Assembly: GCA_021325095.1 (NCBI GenBank)
Contig: JAJPHV010000114.1
Location: 1-64,000, forward strand
Reading direction: 5' to 3'
Source: Chloroflexota bacterium
GTDB lineage: Bacteria; Chloroflexota; Anaerolineae; Aggregatilineales; UBA2796
Length of the DNA stretch: 64,000 bases
Shown here: in pieces, positions 1 through 8,633 of the stretch
Numbering within the stretch: position 1 is the stretch's first letter
How the letters are laid out: the number at the start of each line of letters is the position of its first letter
Notes under the pieces: generated by a model
What the model was told of the DNA's origin: nothing
Database searches by the model: none
The model's input: only the letters and a program-made list of their open reading frames with translations
Made by a program: the position numbers and the translations under genes

Positions 1-195
1 CAGATGGCGATGAGCCTGGTCGAGCGGGGCGAGTCGGGGCGGCTGGTGTGCCTGCAACGGGGGGTGTACAGCGACGTGCCGATAGCGACGCTGTCGCAGG
101 GCAAGAAGCGAGTGAACGTGCCGGAGTTGTACGACACCGACCAGTACCGGCCTCGTATCCGTCACATCATCGGAATGCCCATGTTCCTGACCTGA
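1..195 (+). CDS. 6-phosphofructokinase, C-terminal fragment (partial at window start)
   Basis: Only the last 64 codons are present; the frame is open from base 1 and ends at TGA 193-195. The tail contains an ESGRLVCLQRG-like stretch, then a DVPI segment and an ELYD motif. This order (GRMV.LQ, VPI, then a short helix with LYD) is the usual C-terminus of ATP-dependent PfkA-type phosphofructokinases, which phosphorylate fructose-6-phosphate in glycolysis. No catalytic residue lies in this fragment, so the call rests on tail similarity alone. The gene runs toward cobQ on the opposite strand, and a stem-loop between them can terminate both. Confidence 0.6.
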   Translation, partial: QMAMSLVERGESGRLVCLQRGVYSDVPIATLSQGKKRVNVPELYDTDQYRPRIRHIIGMPMFLT

Positions 196-218
196 CCGGT
201 CTGTTCGTGAAGATAACA

Positions 219-255
219 AGCGCTGGCGTCCAGATATATGACGGATACCAGCGCT
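219..255. terminator. Bidirectional terminator between convergent genes
   Basis: An 8-bp perfect stem, AGCGCTGG (219-226) with CCAGCGCT (248-255), lies in the gap between the convergent pfk and cobQ genes. It is followed by ATTTGTTT on the plus strand and by TTGTTATCTT on the minus strand, so each direction has a moderately T-rich tail. The 21-nt loop is long for a Rho-independent terminator, which lowers confidence. Confidence 0.55.
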
Positions 256-268
256 ATTTGTTTGCCTG

Positions 269-1690
269 TTAACCCGTATCCTTCGAGGCGAACCATCCCG
301 ACGCCGGAATCAGGGCTGCCACCCGCTCAAGTTGCTCATCCAGGTAGGCTTGCCAATCCCGCGTCTGCCCCCGCCAGCCGAGCCGTGCCAGAAATTGCTG
401 GCGATAAGCGGTATTTTCGAGCAAACCGTGCAAGTACACACCCCAAACGTTGCCCTGCTGCCAGCCGAGGCCGGCTTCCAGGTGGGCGCGCACGTTCAGG
501 CCAGCCTGCGTCTGCCCATGATGGATCTCGTAGCCGCGCACCACGCCGCCACCGACGTCTCCGCTGACGATGTGCGCTTCTCGCTGCGCAGTGACTTTCT
601 CCGGTAAGAGCGTTGTGGTCACGTCCAGCAGGCCCAGACCGGGCATGTCCCCGCCTTCCAGGTGGCCCGGATCGCAAATCTGCTGGCCGAGCATCTGCAA
701 CCCACCGCAAATGCCCAGGATAGGAATGCCGCGTTGAGCGGCACGGCTGATCTCCGCTGCCAGACCTGTCTGGCGCAGGTGGCGCAAACTCTCGACGGTG
801 TTCTTGCTCCCCGGCAAAATGACGGCATGGTAGCGATCCAGCCGCTCAAGTTCGCGCACAGGAACCAGCGTCACGCCCGGTTCGTGGATGAGCGGATCGA
901 ACTCGTCCAGGTTGCTGGCATAAGGATACGCGATCAGGGCGATGTTGATCTGTTCCTCAACAGGTGCGGCGCGGTGATGCAAGGCATCCTCCTCAGGCAG
1001 GGCGTGATCAATCATCGGGATGATGGCAACTGTCGGGATACCGGTTCGCGCTTGCAACCAGCTCATCGCGTTGCCAAGCAGGCGCGGGTCGCCGCGAAAC
1101 TTGTTGAGGACGAAACCCTTGATCAGCGCCTGCTCCGGTGGCTCAAGGCACGCCCACGTACCGAGTAAGTGGGCAAATGAGCCGCCCCGGTCTATGTCGG
1201 CAACCAGGTACACGTCAGCCTGGCATTCGAGCGCTACTGCCATATTGACAATGTCGCTCGCCCGCAGATTGACTTCGGCGGGGCTGCCCGCGCCCTCAAT
1301 GACGACCTGTTCGTAATCGTCCAGAAGGCTGTGCAGCGCGGCCCGCACCACAGGCCACAGCCGATTACGCCGCTCCAGCCAGGGCAGCGCCGTGATTTCG
1401 GGACTGAACTTCCCCAGCACAATGACCTGGCTATACGTTTCTGCGCTCGGCTTGAGCAGCACCGGGTTCATGCGCGCCTGTGGAGTCGTGCGCGCAGCCA
1501 GCGCCTGAAGATACTGCGCCCGCCCGATTTCGAGGCCCTCGGCTGTGACTGCCGCATTGTTGCTCATGTTCTGAGCCTTGAAGGGCGCAACCTGCACGCC
1601 CTGATTGGCGAAATGCCGGCAAAGGGCTGTGACCAGAAAGGACTTGCCCGCATCACTGGTACAACCCATGATCATGATCGGCTTTGCCAC
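269..1690 (-). CDS. cobQ: Cobyric acid synthase CobQ/CbiP
   Basis: Glutamine-dependent amidase that adds amide groups to adenosylcobyrinic a,c-diamide in cobalamin synthesis. The 473-residue length fits the family (about 480-500). The N-terminus has the ATP-binding P-loop GCTSDAGKS and the family motif KAQNMSNNA. The C-terminal half is a class I glutamine amidotransferase-like domain with the GICGGLQMLG nucleophile-Cys elbow and a later YEIHHG segment carrying the His. I start at GTG 1690 because AAGGAG lies 8 nt upstream and the protein then begins at the P-loop strand (VAKPIMIMG). An upstream in-frame start at 1759 would add 23 unconserved residues. It is divergent from dprA and no other cobalamin gene is in the window. 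Confidence 0.95.
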   Translation of the reverse strand: MAKPIMIMGCTSDAGKSFLVTALCRHFANQGVQVAPFKAQNMSNNAAVTAEGLEIGRAQYLQALAARTTPQARMNPVLLKPSAETYSQVIVLGKFSPEITALPWLERRNRLWPVVRAALHSLLDDYEQVVIEGAGSPAEVNLRASDIVNMAVALECQADVYLVADIDRGGSFAHLLGTWACLEPPEQALIKGFVLNKFRGDPRLLGNAMSWLQARTGIPTVAIIPMIDHALPEEDALHHRAAPVEEQINIALIAYPYASNLDEFDPLIHEPGVTLVPVRELERLDRYHAVILPGSKNTVESLRHLRQTGLAAEISRAAQRGIPILGICGGLQMLGQQICDPGHLEGGDMPGLGLLDVTTTLLPEKVTAQREAHIVSGDVGGGVVRGYEIHHGQTQAGLNVRAHLEAGLGWQQGNVWGVYLHGLLENTAYRQQFLARLGWRGQTRDWQAYLDEQLERVAALIPASGWFASKDTG

Positions 1691-1864
1691 CGTTTTAGCT
1701 CCTTGTCGTGACCGTTTCTCGCGCATTGATGACCGTGCCAGGGATGTGATCTGCTTCAAGCGACCTGACGCGGCTCAATATGGGTGTTATTCTACACGCT
1801 GAATTCGGCGCGTTTGAACGGACGGCTTCCTGCACGCTCCCGAAATCGCGGTATGCTTGAGGGC

Positions 1865-2737
1865 ATGAGCGACTCCAGTCCAATTGATGACCGTACCCGC
1901 GCACTGGCGCTGGCTCTCACTGATCGGATCGGCTGGACGCTGCTGCACCGTCTGTTGGGCACGTTCGGCACGTTGGAAGCGACATTCGCCGCCACAGGCG
2001 AACAACTGCAAACGGTGCAGGGCATCGGCAAACAGATCGCGGCCAGCATCCGGTCAATTGATCTGAGGCGGGTCGCCGCCGATTTTCGTCGTCTGGACGC
2101 CCAGGGAATCCGCGTGGCTTTGTGGGATGACTCTACCTATCCCGACGCGATCAAGGCGCTCGCCGACAGGCCGCTGGCTCTGTTCTGGAAGGGCGAAATC
2201 TGCCGCGAAGATGCACAGGCCATCGCCATCGTCGGCACGCGCAGCCCCTCCCCACGCTCTGCGCAACTGGCCCATGACCTGGCGAGCGATCTGGCGGCAC
2301 AGGGTTGGACTATCGTCAGCGGGCTGGCACGTGGCATCGACACGGCAGCGCATCGCGGCGCGTTGGCCGCTGGTGGGCGCACGATAGCCGTACTTGGCTG
2401 CGGCGTGAACGTGGTTTACCCACCGGAAAACACCCGATTGGCGTCGGAAATCGCAGGCAGCGGCGCGCTGATCAGCGAGGTATACCCGGACGTTAACCCT
2501 TCGGCCACCGCCCTGATGCGGCGCAACCGCCTGATCGCTGCCCTCTGCCGTGCCACGATTGTGGTAGAAGCCCCGGCAGACAGTGGCGCGCTGCACGCGG
2601 CCAGGAGTGCCCATGCGCTTGGCAGGCCAGTGTTCGCCATCGACAACAGCCAGGGCAACGCGGCACTGCTGCGCGACTTTGCGTGCCCACTGCCAGACGG
2701 TACAACGGCGCTGATCGAGATGCTAACTGCTCCTTGA
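1865..2737 (+). CDS. dprA: DNA-processing protein DprA (Smf)
   Basis: DprA binds incoming single-stranded DNA during natural transformation and loads RecA. The N-terminus holds a helix-hairpin-helix region (QTVQGIGKQIA). The rest is the Rossmann-like DprA core: a VGTRSPS strand, the SGLARGIDTAAHRGAL motif, the GCGVNVVYPPEN loop, a RNR.IAA helix and a final strand through GRPVFAI. The length of 290 residues is at the short end of the family, and the C-terminal winged-helix domain found in many members is absent. Start choice is uncertain: ATG 1853 and ATG 1865 are both possible and neither has a strong ribosome site. Residues before 1853 are not conserved. Cytoplasmic; no other competence gene is nearby. 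Confidence 0.93.
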   Translation: MSDSSPIDDRTRALALALTDRIGWTLLHRLLGTFGTLEATFAATGEQLQTVQGIGKQIAASIRSIDLRRVAADFRRLDAQGIRVALWDDSTYPDAIKALADRPLALFWKGEICREDAQAIAIVGTRSPSPRSAQLAHDLASDLAAQGWTIVSGLARGIDTAAHRGALAAGGRTIAVLGCGVNVVYPPENTRLASEIAGSGALISEVYPDVNPSATALMRRNRLIAALCRATIVVEAPADSGALHAARSAHALGRPVFAIDNSQGNAALLRDFACPLPDGTTALIEMLTAP

Positions 2738-2891
2738 CAGCAGACTGAACTCTTCGCAGCGCGCTACGAGGCTCTTGGCCGTCGAGCTATCGACGGTCTG
2801 GCGTGGGGTATCCGTGCGCTCCTGCTGTGCCAGACCGGACATATACTATTTTCATGACGTACCTCTCTGAAACAGCAAGGACATTACCGAC

Positions 2892-4049
2892 ATGAAACCG
2901 GCAGCACGATTACTTCGGCACTCGTTGTACCTGCTTATCGCGTTGAGCCTGGCCGCCGCTGCGCCTGGCCTGCACGTTGCCCACATGCAGGGCACAGCGA
3001 CGCCCGCCAATTACCAGGCGGTGTTTAGCGATCTATCGTTCGGCCCTTCAGCGGGTGGCCCCGACACCAGCTACTTTCCGGTGGGCACGCAGCAAGTCTT
3101 TGCCCGCTGGAACTACGTCAATGTCCCTAACGGAGCCGGAATCACGCTTCTGCGGCAGTGGTATCGCAACGGCCAACTGTTCATCGAAAAGCAGGAACCC
3201 TGGAACCCGGCCTGGGGCAGCAATGGCCGTCTCACCCACATCTCGATCTACGACTTCACCGAGGGCCTGACACCCGGCTATTACCACGTCGTCATCTCGC
3301 TCATGTATGACTATCCGGCGGCCTCAGTGGTGGGCGATTTTGTCATTGCGGACTACCCGGCCACCGGGATTCCATCTGGCGGTGGGGCAGTCTTCAGCGA
3401 CCTGACGGTCAGCACCAGCGCCGGTGGGCCAGCCATGACCGTCTTCCCGGCGAGCACGCCTCTGGTCAGCGCCCGCTGGAACTACGCCAACGTGCCGGTG
3501 GGCGCGGTTGTCCAGCGCGACTGGTATTACAACGGCGTCCTGTTTCGCTCGGTGCGCGAACCCTGGAGCAGCTATTGGGGGACGAGTGGACGCCTGACGC
3601 ACATCGCCATCTACGACTTCGAGCGTGGGCTGCCATCTGGCAGCTACCGTCTGAACGTCTTCCTGCGAGACAATCCCGCCGTCCAGGCCACCGCCGTGTT
3701 CTCCATTGGCAGCCTGCCGCAAGGCACGGGGTTGTTCAGCAACCTGACCTTTAGCGCCACATCCGACGGCCCGGACAGCGCGATCTTCCCACGCGGAACA
3801 ACGCAGGTCTTTGCGCGTTGGGATTTCCACAACGTCTCGCCTGAAAACCGTGTCGCACGGCGCTGGTTCAGGAACGGCGTGCTGTGGCTGCAACGGGAAG
3901 ACCCCTGGACCTATGGCGCCAACGGCACGGTGCGCAACATCTCCATCTACGACTTCCAATTCGGGCTGCCACCGGGCGATTATTATGTGGAGGTCAGCCT
4001 GGTCGGCGTTCCCGGTTCGCTGCTCCGAGGCTATTTCACCATCTTGTAA
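2892..4049 (+). CDS. Secreted protein of three tandem ~110-residue repeats, function unknown
   Basis: A signal peptide (hydrophobic stretch about residues 10-30, cleavage probably near HMQG) precedes three repeats at roughly residues 43-153, 160-270 and 277-385. Each repeat begins with an FS[DN]L[ST] strand and contains [VF][SF]ARWNY-like, RxWYRNGxL and EPW motifs. Each ends with ISIYDFxxGLPxGxY. The conserved W/Y pattern suggests beta-sandwich domains, perhaps for binding a wall polymer or carbohydrate. I know no named family for it. An M23 peptidase follows about 145 bp downstream on the same strand, so both may act outside the membrane. A small inverted repeat at 2779-2796 (CCGTCGA-gcta-TCGACGG) lies between dprA and this gene. 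Confidence 0.75.
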   Translation: MKPAARLLRHSLYLLIALSLAAAAPGLHVAHMQGTATPANYQAVFSDLSFGPSAGGPDTSYFPVGTQQVFARWNYVNVPNGAGITLLRQWYRNGQLFIEKQEPWNPAWGSNGRLTHISIYDFTEGLTPGYYHVVISLMYDYPAASVVGDFVIADYPATGIPSGGGAVFSDLTVSTSAGGPAMTVFPASTPLVSARWNYANVPVGAVVQRDWYYNGVLFRSVREPWSSYWGTSGRLTHIAIYDFERGLPSGSYRLNVFLRDNPAVQATAVFSIGSLPQGTGLFSNLTFSATSDGPDSAIFPRGTTQVFARWDFHNVSPENRVARRWFRNGVLWLQREDPWTYGANGTVRNISIYDFQFGLPPGDYYVEVSLVGVPGSLLRGYFTIL

Positions 4050-4193
4050 GGACGACTTACCTCGTTCCTGTCCCGCGCAGCCAGCAGCGAGAAGAGCAGG
4101 CCACACACGCTCTTTTCTCTGCTGGGGGTGTTGCTGTATTACCTCCGGTTGCAGTATTATCTCCTCATCAAACGCGGAGGCGTGTCAGTTCCG

Positions 4194-5486
4194 ATGCAGT
4201 CAAAAGCACGCGATCTACAGGGCTTTCTCGTGCTGGTGGTGGCGCTCCTGGTGGGCGGCTTTCTGCTCATCCGCAACATGCAGCCCGCTGTCACTTACAC
4301 CATCCCTGGCCCGACGGTCACCGTCACGCCCCCTGACTCGTCCTGGCAGCAGGTGATCCAGCAGCAGTTGGTCAACGGCCCGACGGCCATCCCGACCCGT
4401 GATGTCCCGGCTTCAACGCTCGTCGCACCGACTCTCCCGCCCATAACCGGGACGGCGGTCCTGTTCCAGCCGACTCAGGTCTTTCGGGGCACGACGCCGA
4501 CGGCCACGCGCTTCATTCCCATCACCGCCACGCGGCCCGGCCCGACGGCTGTGCCCAGCCCAACCGGGCAGTTCACTGTCGTCGCCAACAACAACCCCTT
4601 CAACGGCCAGTTCTCGCCGCCGCCCGAGATCGTGCCACTGTCGATGGACCCCCGCGATCATTTCTGGTTCAAACGCCCAGTAGATTCGAGCGCGAACAGC
4701 ACCAGCATCTTCTGGTATGGCTATGGCTCCGATGGCCCGCAGAACACCTGGCGGGTGCATCACGGGATCGACTTGCCCAACCCGATTGGTAAGGAAGTCC
4801 GGGCGGCTGGCCCCGGCCACGTCATCTGGGCCGACGATCATTACGTCTGGCGGGAGAACGGCGTGATCGCCGACGCCGCCTATACTTACGGCAACGTCGT
4901 GATCATCGAACACGACTTCGGCTACCAGGGCCAGAAGCTGTTTACGCTGTACGCCCATCTGTCGGTTATCCTGGTGCATCTCAATGATCGTGTCCAGACC
5001 GGCGATATTGTCGGCCTGAGCGGCGCAACCGGGCAGGTGTCCGGCCCGCACGTGCACTTTGAGGTGCGCGTGGCCCGCAACAATTATTTCGATACCCGCA
5101 ACCCGATCCTGTGGATGGCCCCCTACGAGGGGACGGGCGTGGTGGCGGGTCGCGTCGTGTACCGCGATGGCAGGCCGGTGGAGGACGCTACGGTGTCGCT
5201 CATCGATCCGCGACGCGGGCGCATCACCGACACGACCACGACCTACGTGCACCCACACCGCCCCGGCGCGACGACCTGGAATGTCAACCCCGATGACGTG
5301 TGGGGCGAAAACTTCGTTTTTGGCGACGTACCAACGGGCGATTATCAGGTTGTCGTGAACATCAATGGCTTCCGCCTGACCAAAGACGTCACGGTACACG
5401 CTGGCACAACCTCATTCATCGATCTGGGACAGGCGCCCGTCAGCACGACAGTTCCGCCGACGCGCACCCCGACGCCAATACAGTAA
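4194..5486 (+). CDS. Membrane-anchored M23 family metallopeptidase with C-terminal carboxypeptidase-regulatory-like domain
   Basis: LytM-type peptidoglycan endopeptidase or structural homologue. One N-terminal helix (about residues 8-28, GFLVLVVALLVGGFLLI) is followed by a Thr/Pro-rich linker. The M23 domain (about 150-315) has the zinc motif HHGIDLP (H-x3-D) and the second motif GPHVHFEV (HxH), with GNVVIIEH and TLYAHLS strands between them, so all metal ligands are present. The last 100 residues (VVAGRVVYRDGRPVEDATV onward) look like a CarboxypepD_reg-like beta-sandwich. I chose ATG 4194, with GGAGG 12 nt upstream. Earlier in-frame GTG codons at 4128 and 4182 are alternatives. It probably remodels the envelope. 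Confidence 0.88.
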   Translation: MQSKARDLQGFLVLVVALLVGGFLLIRNMQPAVTYTIPGPTVTVTPPDSSWQQVIQQQLVNGPTAIPTRDVPASTLVAPTLPPITGTAVLFQPTQVFRGTTPTATRFIPITATRPGPTAVPSPTGQFTVVANNNPFNGQFSPPPEIVPLSMDPRDHFWFKRPVDSSANSTSIFWYGYGSDGPQNTWRVHHGIDLPNPIGKEVRAAGPGHVIWADDHYVWRENGVIADAAYTYGNVVIIEHDFGYQGQKLFTLYAHLSVILVHLNDRVQTGDIVGLSGATGQVSGPHVHFEVRVARNNYFDTRNPILWMAPYEGTGVVAGRVVYRDGRPVEDATVSLIDPRRGRITDTTTTYVHPHRPGATTWNVNPDDVWGENFVFGDVPTGDYQVVVNINGFRLTKDVTVHAGTTSFIDLGQAPVSTTVPPTRTPTPIQ

Positions 5487-5492
5487 GCTTGA

Positions 5493-5531
5493 CCTCACCC
5501 CTGACCTGCTCCGCAAGCAGAGAGAGGGAAC
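5493..5531. repeat. Interspersed palindromic repeat, copy A (variant)
   Basis: The stretch starts CCTCACCCC and contains CTGCT-ccgca-AGCAG followed by AGAGAGGG. It shares the outer CCTCACCCC box and the purine-rich AGAGGG arm with the better-conserved copies at 19244, 29361, 32447, 48541 and 59187, but its inner stem differs. It lies just after the M23 peptidase stop codon and could also act as a transcription end signal. Confidence 0.5.
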
Positions 5532-5615
5532 TGGTAGGGCGAAGCTCCCCGTATCTACGGGTTGCAGGGAAGCAAATTCGTCGCCATGAAAACGTTAAGC
5601 GCCAGCGTTACCTCG

Positions 5616-5644
5616 TTGCAGGAACGCCCGCACCGCCCTATACT
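5616..5644 (+). promoter_or_regulatory. Candidate sigma-70 promoter for the cupin gene
   Basis: TTGCAG at 5616-5621 and TATACT at 5639-5644 are separated by 17 bp. The -10 matches 5 of 6 consensus bases and the -35 matches 3 of 6. It would start transcription near 5651, giving a short leader to the cupin ATG at 5695, which has an AAAGGA ribosome site. Confidence 0.5.
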
Positions 5645-5694
5645 TTCCCCAACAACATAAATATCGGCCAGTATTTGCGAAAGGATTTTCATCG

Positions 5695-6918
5695 ATGACC
5701 GATCAACAGACCCGACAGATTGTGACCAGAGCGCTTGAGCAGGGAGCGGGTGTCGTCCGCCTGATGCCCACCTGGGTTCCCCGTTCGTTTTGCGTGCCGG
5801 GCCGGCGGCTGCGCCTGCATCCCCGCGATCTCTATGCCCTGGGCGCACAGCGCGGCGGCATCGACGAGCGCTGGTTCTCCTCGACCACCAAAGCCGACAA
5901 CGGCCCGCTGACTGCCGACGACGAGGGCCTGAGTTACATCTATGTGGACGGCCAGAAAGCCACGCTCCGCGATGCGATTGGTCTGATGGGTCAGGACTTT
6001 CTGGGCAAGGAAGCCATCGACAGGTACGGCGGCTGGGTGATGTACAGCAAGTTTTTCGACAACATGTACCCGCTGCCACACCACCTGCACCAGAGCGACG
6101 AAATTGCCGCCAACGTCGGGCGGGTCGGCAAGCCCGAAGCCTACTATTTCCCGCCGCAGTATAACTTTGCCCTGGATACCTTCCCGTACACCTTCTTCGG
6201 CTTTGAACCGGGCACGACCAAAGAACAGGTTGTGGACTGCCTGAAGCGTTGGGACGAAGGCGACAACGGCATTTTGCAGCTTTCCAAAGCCTACCGCCTG
6301 ACGCCCGGCACGGGCTGGGACGTGCCGCCGGGCATCCTGCACGCACCGGGGACGATGTGCACTTACGAACCGCAGCGGGCCAGCGACGTGTTCTCGATGT
6401 GGCAGTCGCTCATCGCTGACTACCAGGTTGTGGATCGGGCCATGCTGGTCAAGGACGTGCCGCCGGATAAGTGGTACGACTACGATTACCTGATGGGAAT
6501 GCTCGATTGGGAGGCCAATGTCGATCCGAACTTCAAGGACAACCACTTCACCGAGCCGTGCGCGGCGGGCAACGAAGACGCCATGCACGCGGCGGGCTAC
6601 CACGAGAACTGGATCGTGTACGGCAGCGAATGGTTCAGCGCCAAAGAATTGATCGTCTATCCGGGCCGCACCGCCACCATCAAGGATGCTGCCGCCTACG
6701 GCGCAATCTGCGTGCAGGGCTACGGGCGCTTCGGCAAGCATCAGGTGTCGTCACCGTCGCTGATCCGTTTTGGCGAGATGACCGAGGACGAGTTCTTTGT
6801 CACCGCCGATGCTGCCAAAGCAGGTGTTGCCGTCACCAACCTGAGCACCACCGAGCCGCTGGTGATCCTCAAGCACTTCAACCCCGGCAACCCGGAAATG
6901 CCGCGCCGAAGGAAATAG
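5695..6918 (+). CDS. Cupin / class I mannose-6-phosphate isomerase-like protein
   Basis: A 407-residue soluble protein with a cupin metal site: LPHHLHQ (about residues 130-136) supplies the first histidines, as in type I phosphomannose isomerases. A following glutamate is in the DEIAANVG segment, and a VPPGILHAPG turn (about 214-223) carries the last His. These positions fit the manA fold, which interconverts mannose-6-phosphate and fructose-6-phosphate with Zn2+. Overall sequence is divergent from ManA, so another sugar-isomerase or lyxose-isomerase-like role is possible. ATG 5695 has AAAGGA about 10 nt upstream. It stands alone, with a candidate promoter at 5616-5644. Confidence 0.7.
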   Translation: MTDQQTRQIVTRALEQGAGVVRLMPTWVPRSFCVPGRRLRLHPRDLYALGAQRGGIDERWFSSTTKADNGPLTADDEGLSYIYVDGQKATLRDAIGLMGQDFLGKEAIDRYGGWVMYSKFFDNMYPLPHHLHQSDEIAANVGRVGKPEAYYFPPQYNFALDTFPYTFFGFEPGTTKEQVVDCLKRWDEGDNGILQLSKAYRLTPGTGWDVPPGILHAPGTMCTYEPQRASDVFSMWQSLIADYQVVDRAMLVKDVPPDKWYDYDYLMGMLDWEANVDPNFKDNHFTEPCAAGNEDAMHAAGYHENWIVYGSEWFSAKELIVYPGRTATIKDAAAYGAICVQGYGRFGKHQVSSPSLIRFGEMTEDEFFVTADAAKAGVAVTNLSTTEPLVILKHFNPGNPEMPRRRK

Positions 6919-7078
6919 GGTTCCCCTAAAGCGATTCCGTCTTGCTGAGGCGACGATTGGCACATTGATCTTGATGGCTAGTTTTTCAGGCGGCTGGCAT
7001 GTTGCAGGTGTAAGCAGGGTGTGTTTTGACCAGCCGGTAACCGTCGGATGTTCAAATGTAACAGGGGAGGCGCGACCT

Positions 7079-7534
7079 ATGCGAGAAAAACCGCCTCAAC
7101 CAACACTGCTCAAAATCGCATTGCAGGATCAGGTGGTCGGTGCAGCAGGTTTCTTTGGTATCGTGCTAATTGTGTCAACGGTGCTTGTCGCGTTTGTAGG
7201 GGATGTCGGCTCGGAGGTGATGGCAATCCTCACTGCGTTGATAGTGCTCTGCCTCGTGATGGCAGCCTGGCGATTGATCAGGCGGGCAACACAGATTCGA
7301 CGCATATGGGAACGCGGCGTGAGGCGGCCAGCTTTTATCACCTCGTTGCAGTATATGGGGTATGGTCGCTCACTGCGGAAAGTTGTGCTTTATCAGTATG
7401 AATTCGGGGGAGAAATGTACCGGAAACGAGAGATTTTTATGCCCCGTTGGCAGCCGCCCCTTTCCAATGTGCTGGACATCATCGTCGATCCTGAAAGGCC
7501 GGATAAGCCCCTCATCGTGGACAATTATCTATGA
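7079..7534 (+). CDS. Small two-helix membrane protein with C-terminal soluble domain (hypothetical)
   Basis: A 151-residue protein. Two hydrophobic helices (about residues 20-40, AAGFFGIVLIVSTVLVAFVG, and 45-65, MAILTALIVLCLVMAAW) are followed by a basic loop and a soluble domain. That domain has beta-strand segments such as VVLYQYEFGGEMY and ends VDPERPDKPLIVDNYL. This looks like a DUF3592-type fold, in which a cytoplasmic domain of conserved 'V.Y.Y...G..Y' strands ends in a '[VY]dP.nP...' motif. Start ATG 7079 has GGGGAGG 8 nt upstream; an earlier in-frame start at 6965 lacks such a site. Function unknown. Confidence 0.65.
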   Translation: MREKPPQPTLLKIALQDQVVGAAGFFGIVLIVSTVLVAFVGDVGSEVMAILTALIVLCLVMAAWRLIRRATQIRRIWERGVRRPAFITSLQYMGYGRSLRKVVLYQYEFGGEMYRKREIFMPRWQPPLSNVLDIIVDPERPDKPLIVDNYL

Positions 7535-7611
7535 GACTGTGATTGTCGATGCCTTGATGCGGCTGGTTAGTCTTCAATATAGGGACTTCACATTGAAAGG
7601 ATCACTTCGAC

Positions 7612-8469
7612 GTGCCAGCAAACTACAAAGCTGAACTGGTGGGTTGCTTTGGCGACCCGGTGGCCGAGAATCCGACAGGCGTCATGCAGGAGGCCGCCTT
7701 CAACGCAATGGGCCTTAACTGGCGCTATCTGACCATCGAGGTCAAGCGCGAAGGGCTGGCCGACGCCATGCGCGGCATCCGCGCGATGGGCTTCCAGGGC
7801 ATTAACCTGACCATTCCCCACAAGGTCGCCGTGATGGAACTGCTGGACGACGTTGCGCCCGACGCCAGGATGATCGGCGCGGTCAACACGGTGCGGCGCG
7901 AGGGCAACCGCCTGATCGGGGAGAACACCGACGGCAAGGGCTTTCTGCGCGGCATCCGCGAGGATGGGGGCATCGACCCCAAAGGCAAGCGCGTTGTCAT
8001 TCTGGGTGCTGGCGGCGCGGCCCGTGCCATCGGTGTTGAGCTGGCGTTGGCGGGCGCGGCGGAACTGGTTATCTACAACCGCAGCCAGGAGCGCGGGCAG
8101 TCGATGGTCAGCGATCTCAAGTCGCGCGCCAAAGCCAACGCCAGCTTCGAGCAGTGGTCGAAAACGGTTCACGTCACCGAAGAGGTGGATATTCTGGTCA
8201 ACGCCACGTCTATCGGGCTGTTCCCGGACGTAGGGGCCATGCCCGACGTATCGCTGGACGGCGCGCGGCCCGCTCTGATGGTGTGCGACGTGATCCCCAA
8301 CCCGCCGGAGACGCGGCTGGTGCAGGCGGCGCGCGCCAGAGGCTTGAAAGTGCTGACCGGGCTGCCCATGCTGGTCTACCAGGGGGCCATCGGCTTCGAG
8401 ATGTGGACAGGCCAAAAGCCGCCCGAACAGGTGATGAAAGAGGCGCTCAGTCGGGCATTCGGGTTATGA
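7612..8469 (+). CDS. aroE: Shikimate dehydrogenase AroE
   Basis: Reduces 3-dehydroshikimate to shikimate with NADPH, step 4 of the chorismate pathway. Length 285 fits. The substrate-binding domain shows GDPVAENPT (in place of the usual GxPxxxSxSP), the catalytic-Lys motif GINLTIPHK, AVNTV and the catalytic-Asp motif GENTDGKGF. The Rossmann domain has the glycine loop GAGGAARAIG and ends with a GLPMLVYQGAIGFEMWTG tail helix characteristic of AroE. GTG 7612 has GAAAGGA about 10 nt upstream. The next gene, pheA, also serves aromatic amino acids, but a new promoter lies between them. Confidence 0.96.
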   Translation: MPANYKAELVGCFGDPVAENPTGVMQEAAFNAMGLNWRYLTIEVKREGLADAMRGIRAMGFQGINLTIPHKVAVMELLDDVAPDARMIGAVNTVRREGNRLIGENTDGKGFLRGIREDGGIDPKGKRVVILGAGGAARAIGVELALAGAAELVIYNRSQERGQSMVSDLKSRAKANASFEQWSKTVHVTEEVDILVNATSIGLFPDVGAMPDVSLDGARPALMVCDVIPNPPETRLVQAARARGLKVLTGLPMLVYQGAIGFEMWTGQKPPEQVMKEALSRAFGL

Positions 8470-8505
8470 ATCGCATTTCATCCTTCGGCAGAGTGCTCTA
8501 CTTCG

Positions 8506-8534
8506 TTGACCTTCTGCCGGGTTAATGTTATCCT
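8506..8534 (+). promoter_or_regulatory. Sigma-70 promoter of the pheA-thrC-aspartate kinase operon
   Basis: TTGACC (8506-8511, 5 of 6) and TATCCT (8529-8534, 4 of 6) are separated by exactly 17 bp, predicting a start near A8541. The -35 lies in the loop of an inverted repeat, CGGCAGA (8486-8492) with TCTGCCG (8513-8519). That repeat may be the aroE terminator or an operator. Confidence 0.65.
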
Positions 8535-8540
8535 TTTGCC

Positions 8541-8633
8541 ATGCTGACGATCCTATCCATTACCAGTAGCCGTCCCTTTTTGAAGACCGACTCGACCTGT
8601 TCGGGGCGAGAGCACGCTTCACTGCCGCGATAG
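8541..8633 (+). other. Possible 30-codon leader ORF at the predicted transcript 5' end
   Basis: The predicted transcription start, A8541, is also the A of an ATG that opens a 30-codon frame closing at TAG 8631, ahead of the attenuator terminator. If translated it would be leaderless. It holds four Thr and three Ile codons, one Phe codon, and many Ser and Leu codons. There is no run of a single codon like those of classical thr or phe leader peptides, so the assignment is tentative. Confidence 0.25.

Noticed and set aside
2054-2614. A 186-codon minus-strand ORF inside dprA
   Set aside because: dprA motifs are clear on the plus strand; the antisense frame has no start signal or family match.
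5689-6741. A long minus-strand ORF over the cupin gene
   Set aside because: It is antisense to a protein with the LPHHLHQ and VPPGILHAPG metal site and shows no motif itself.
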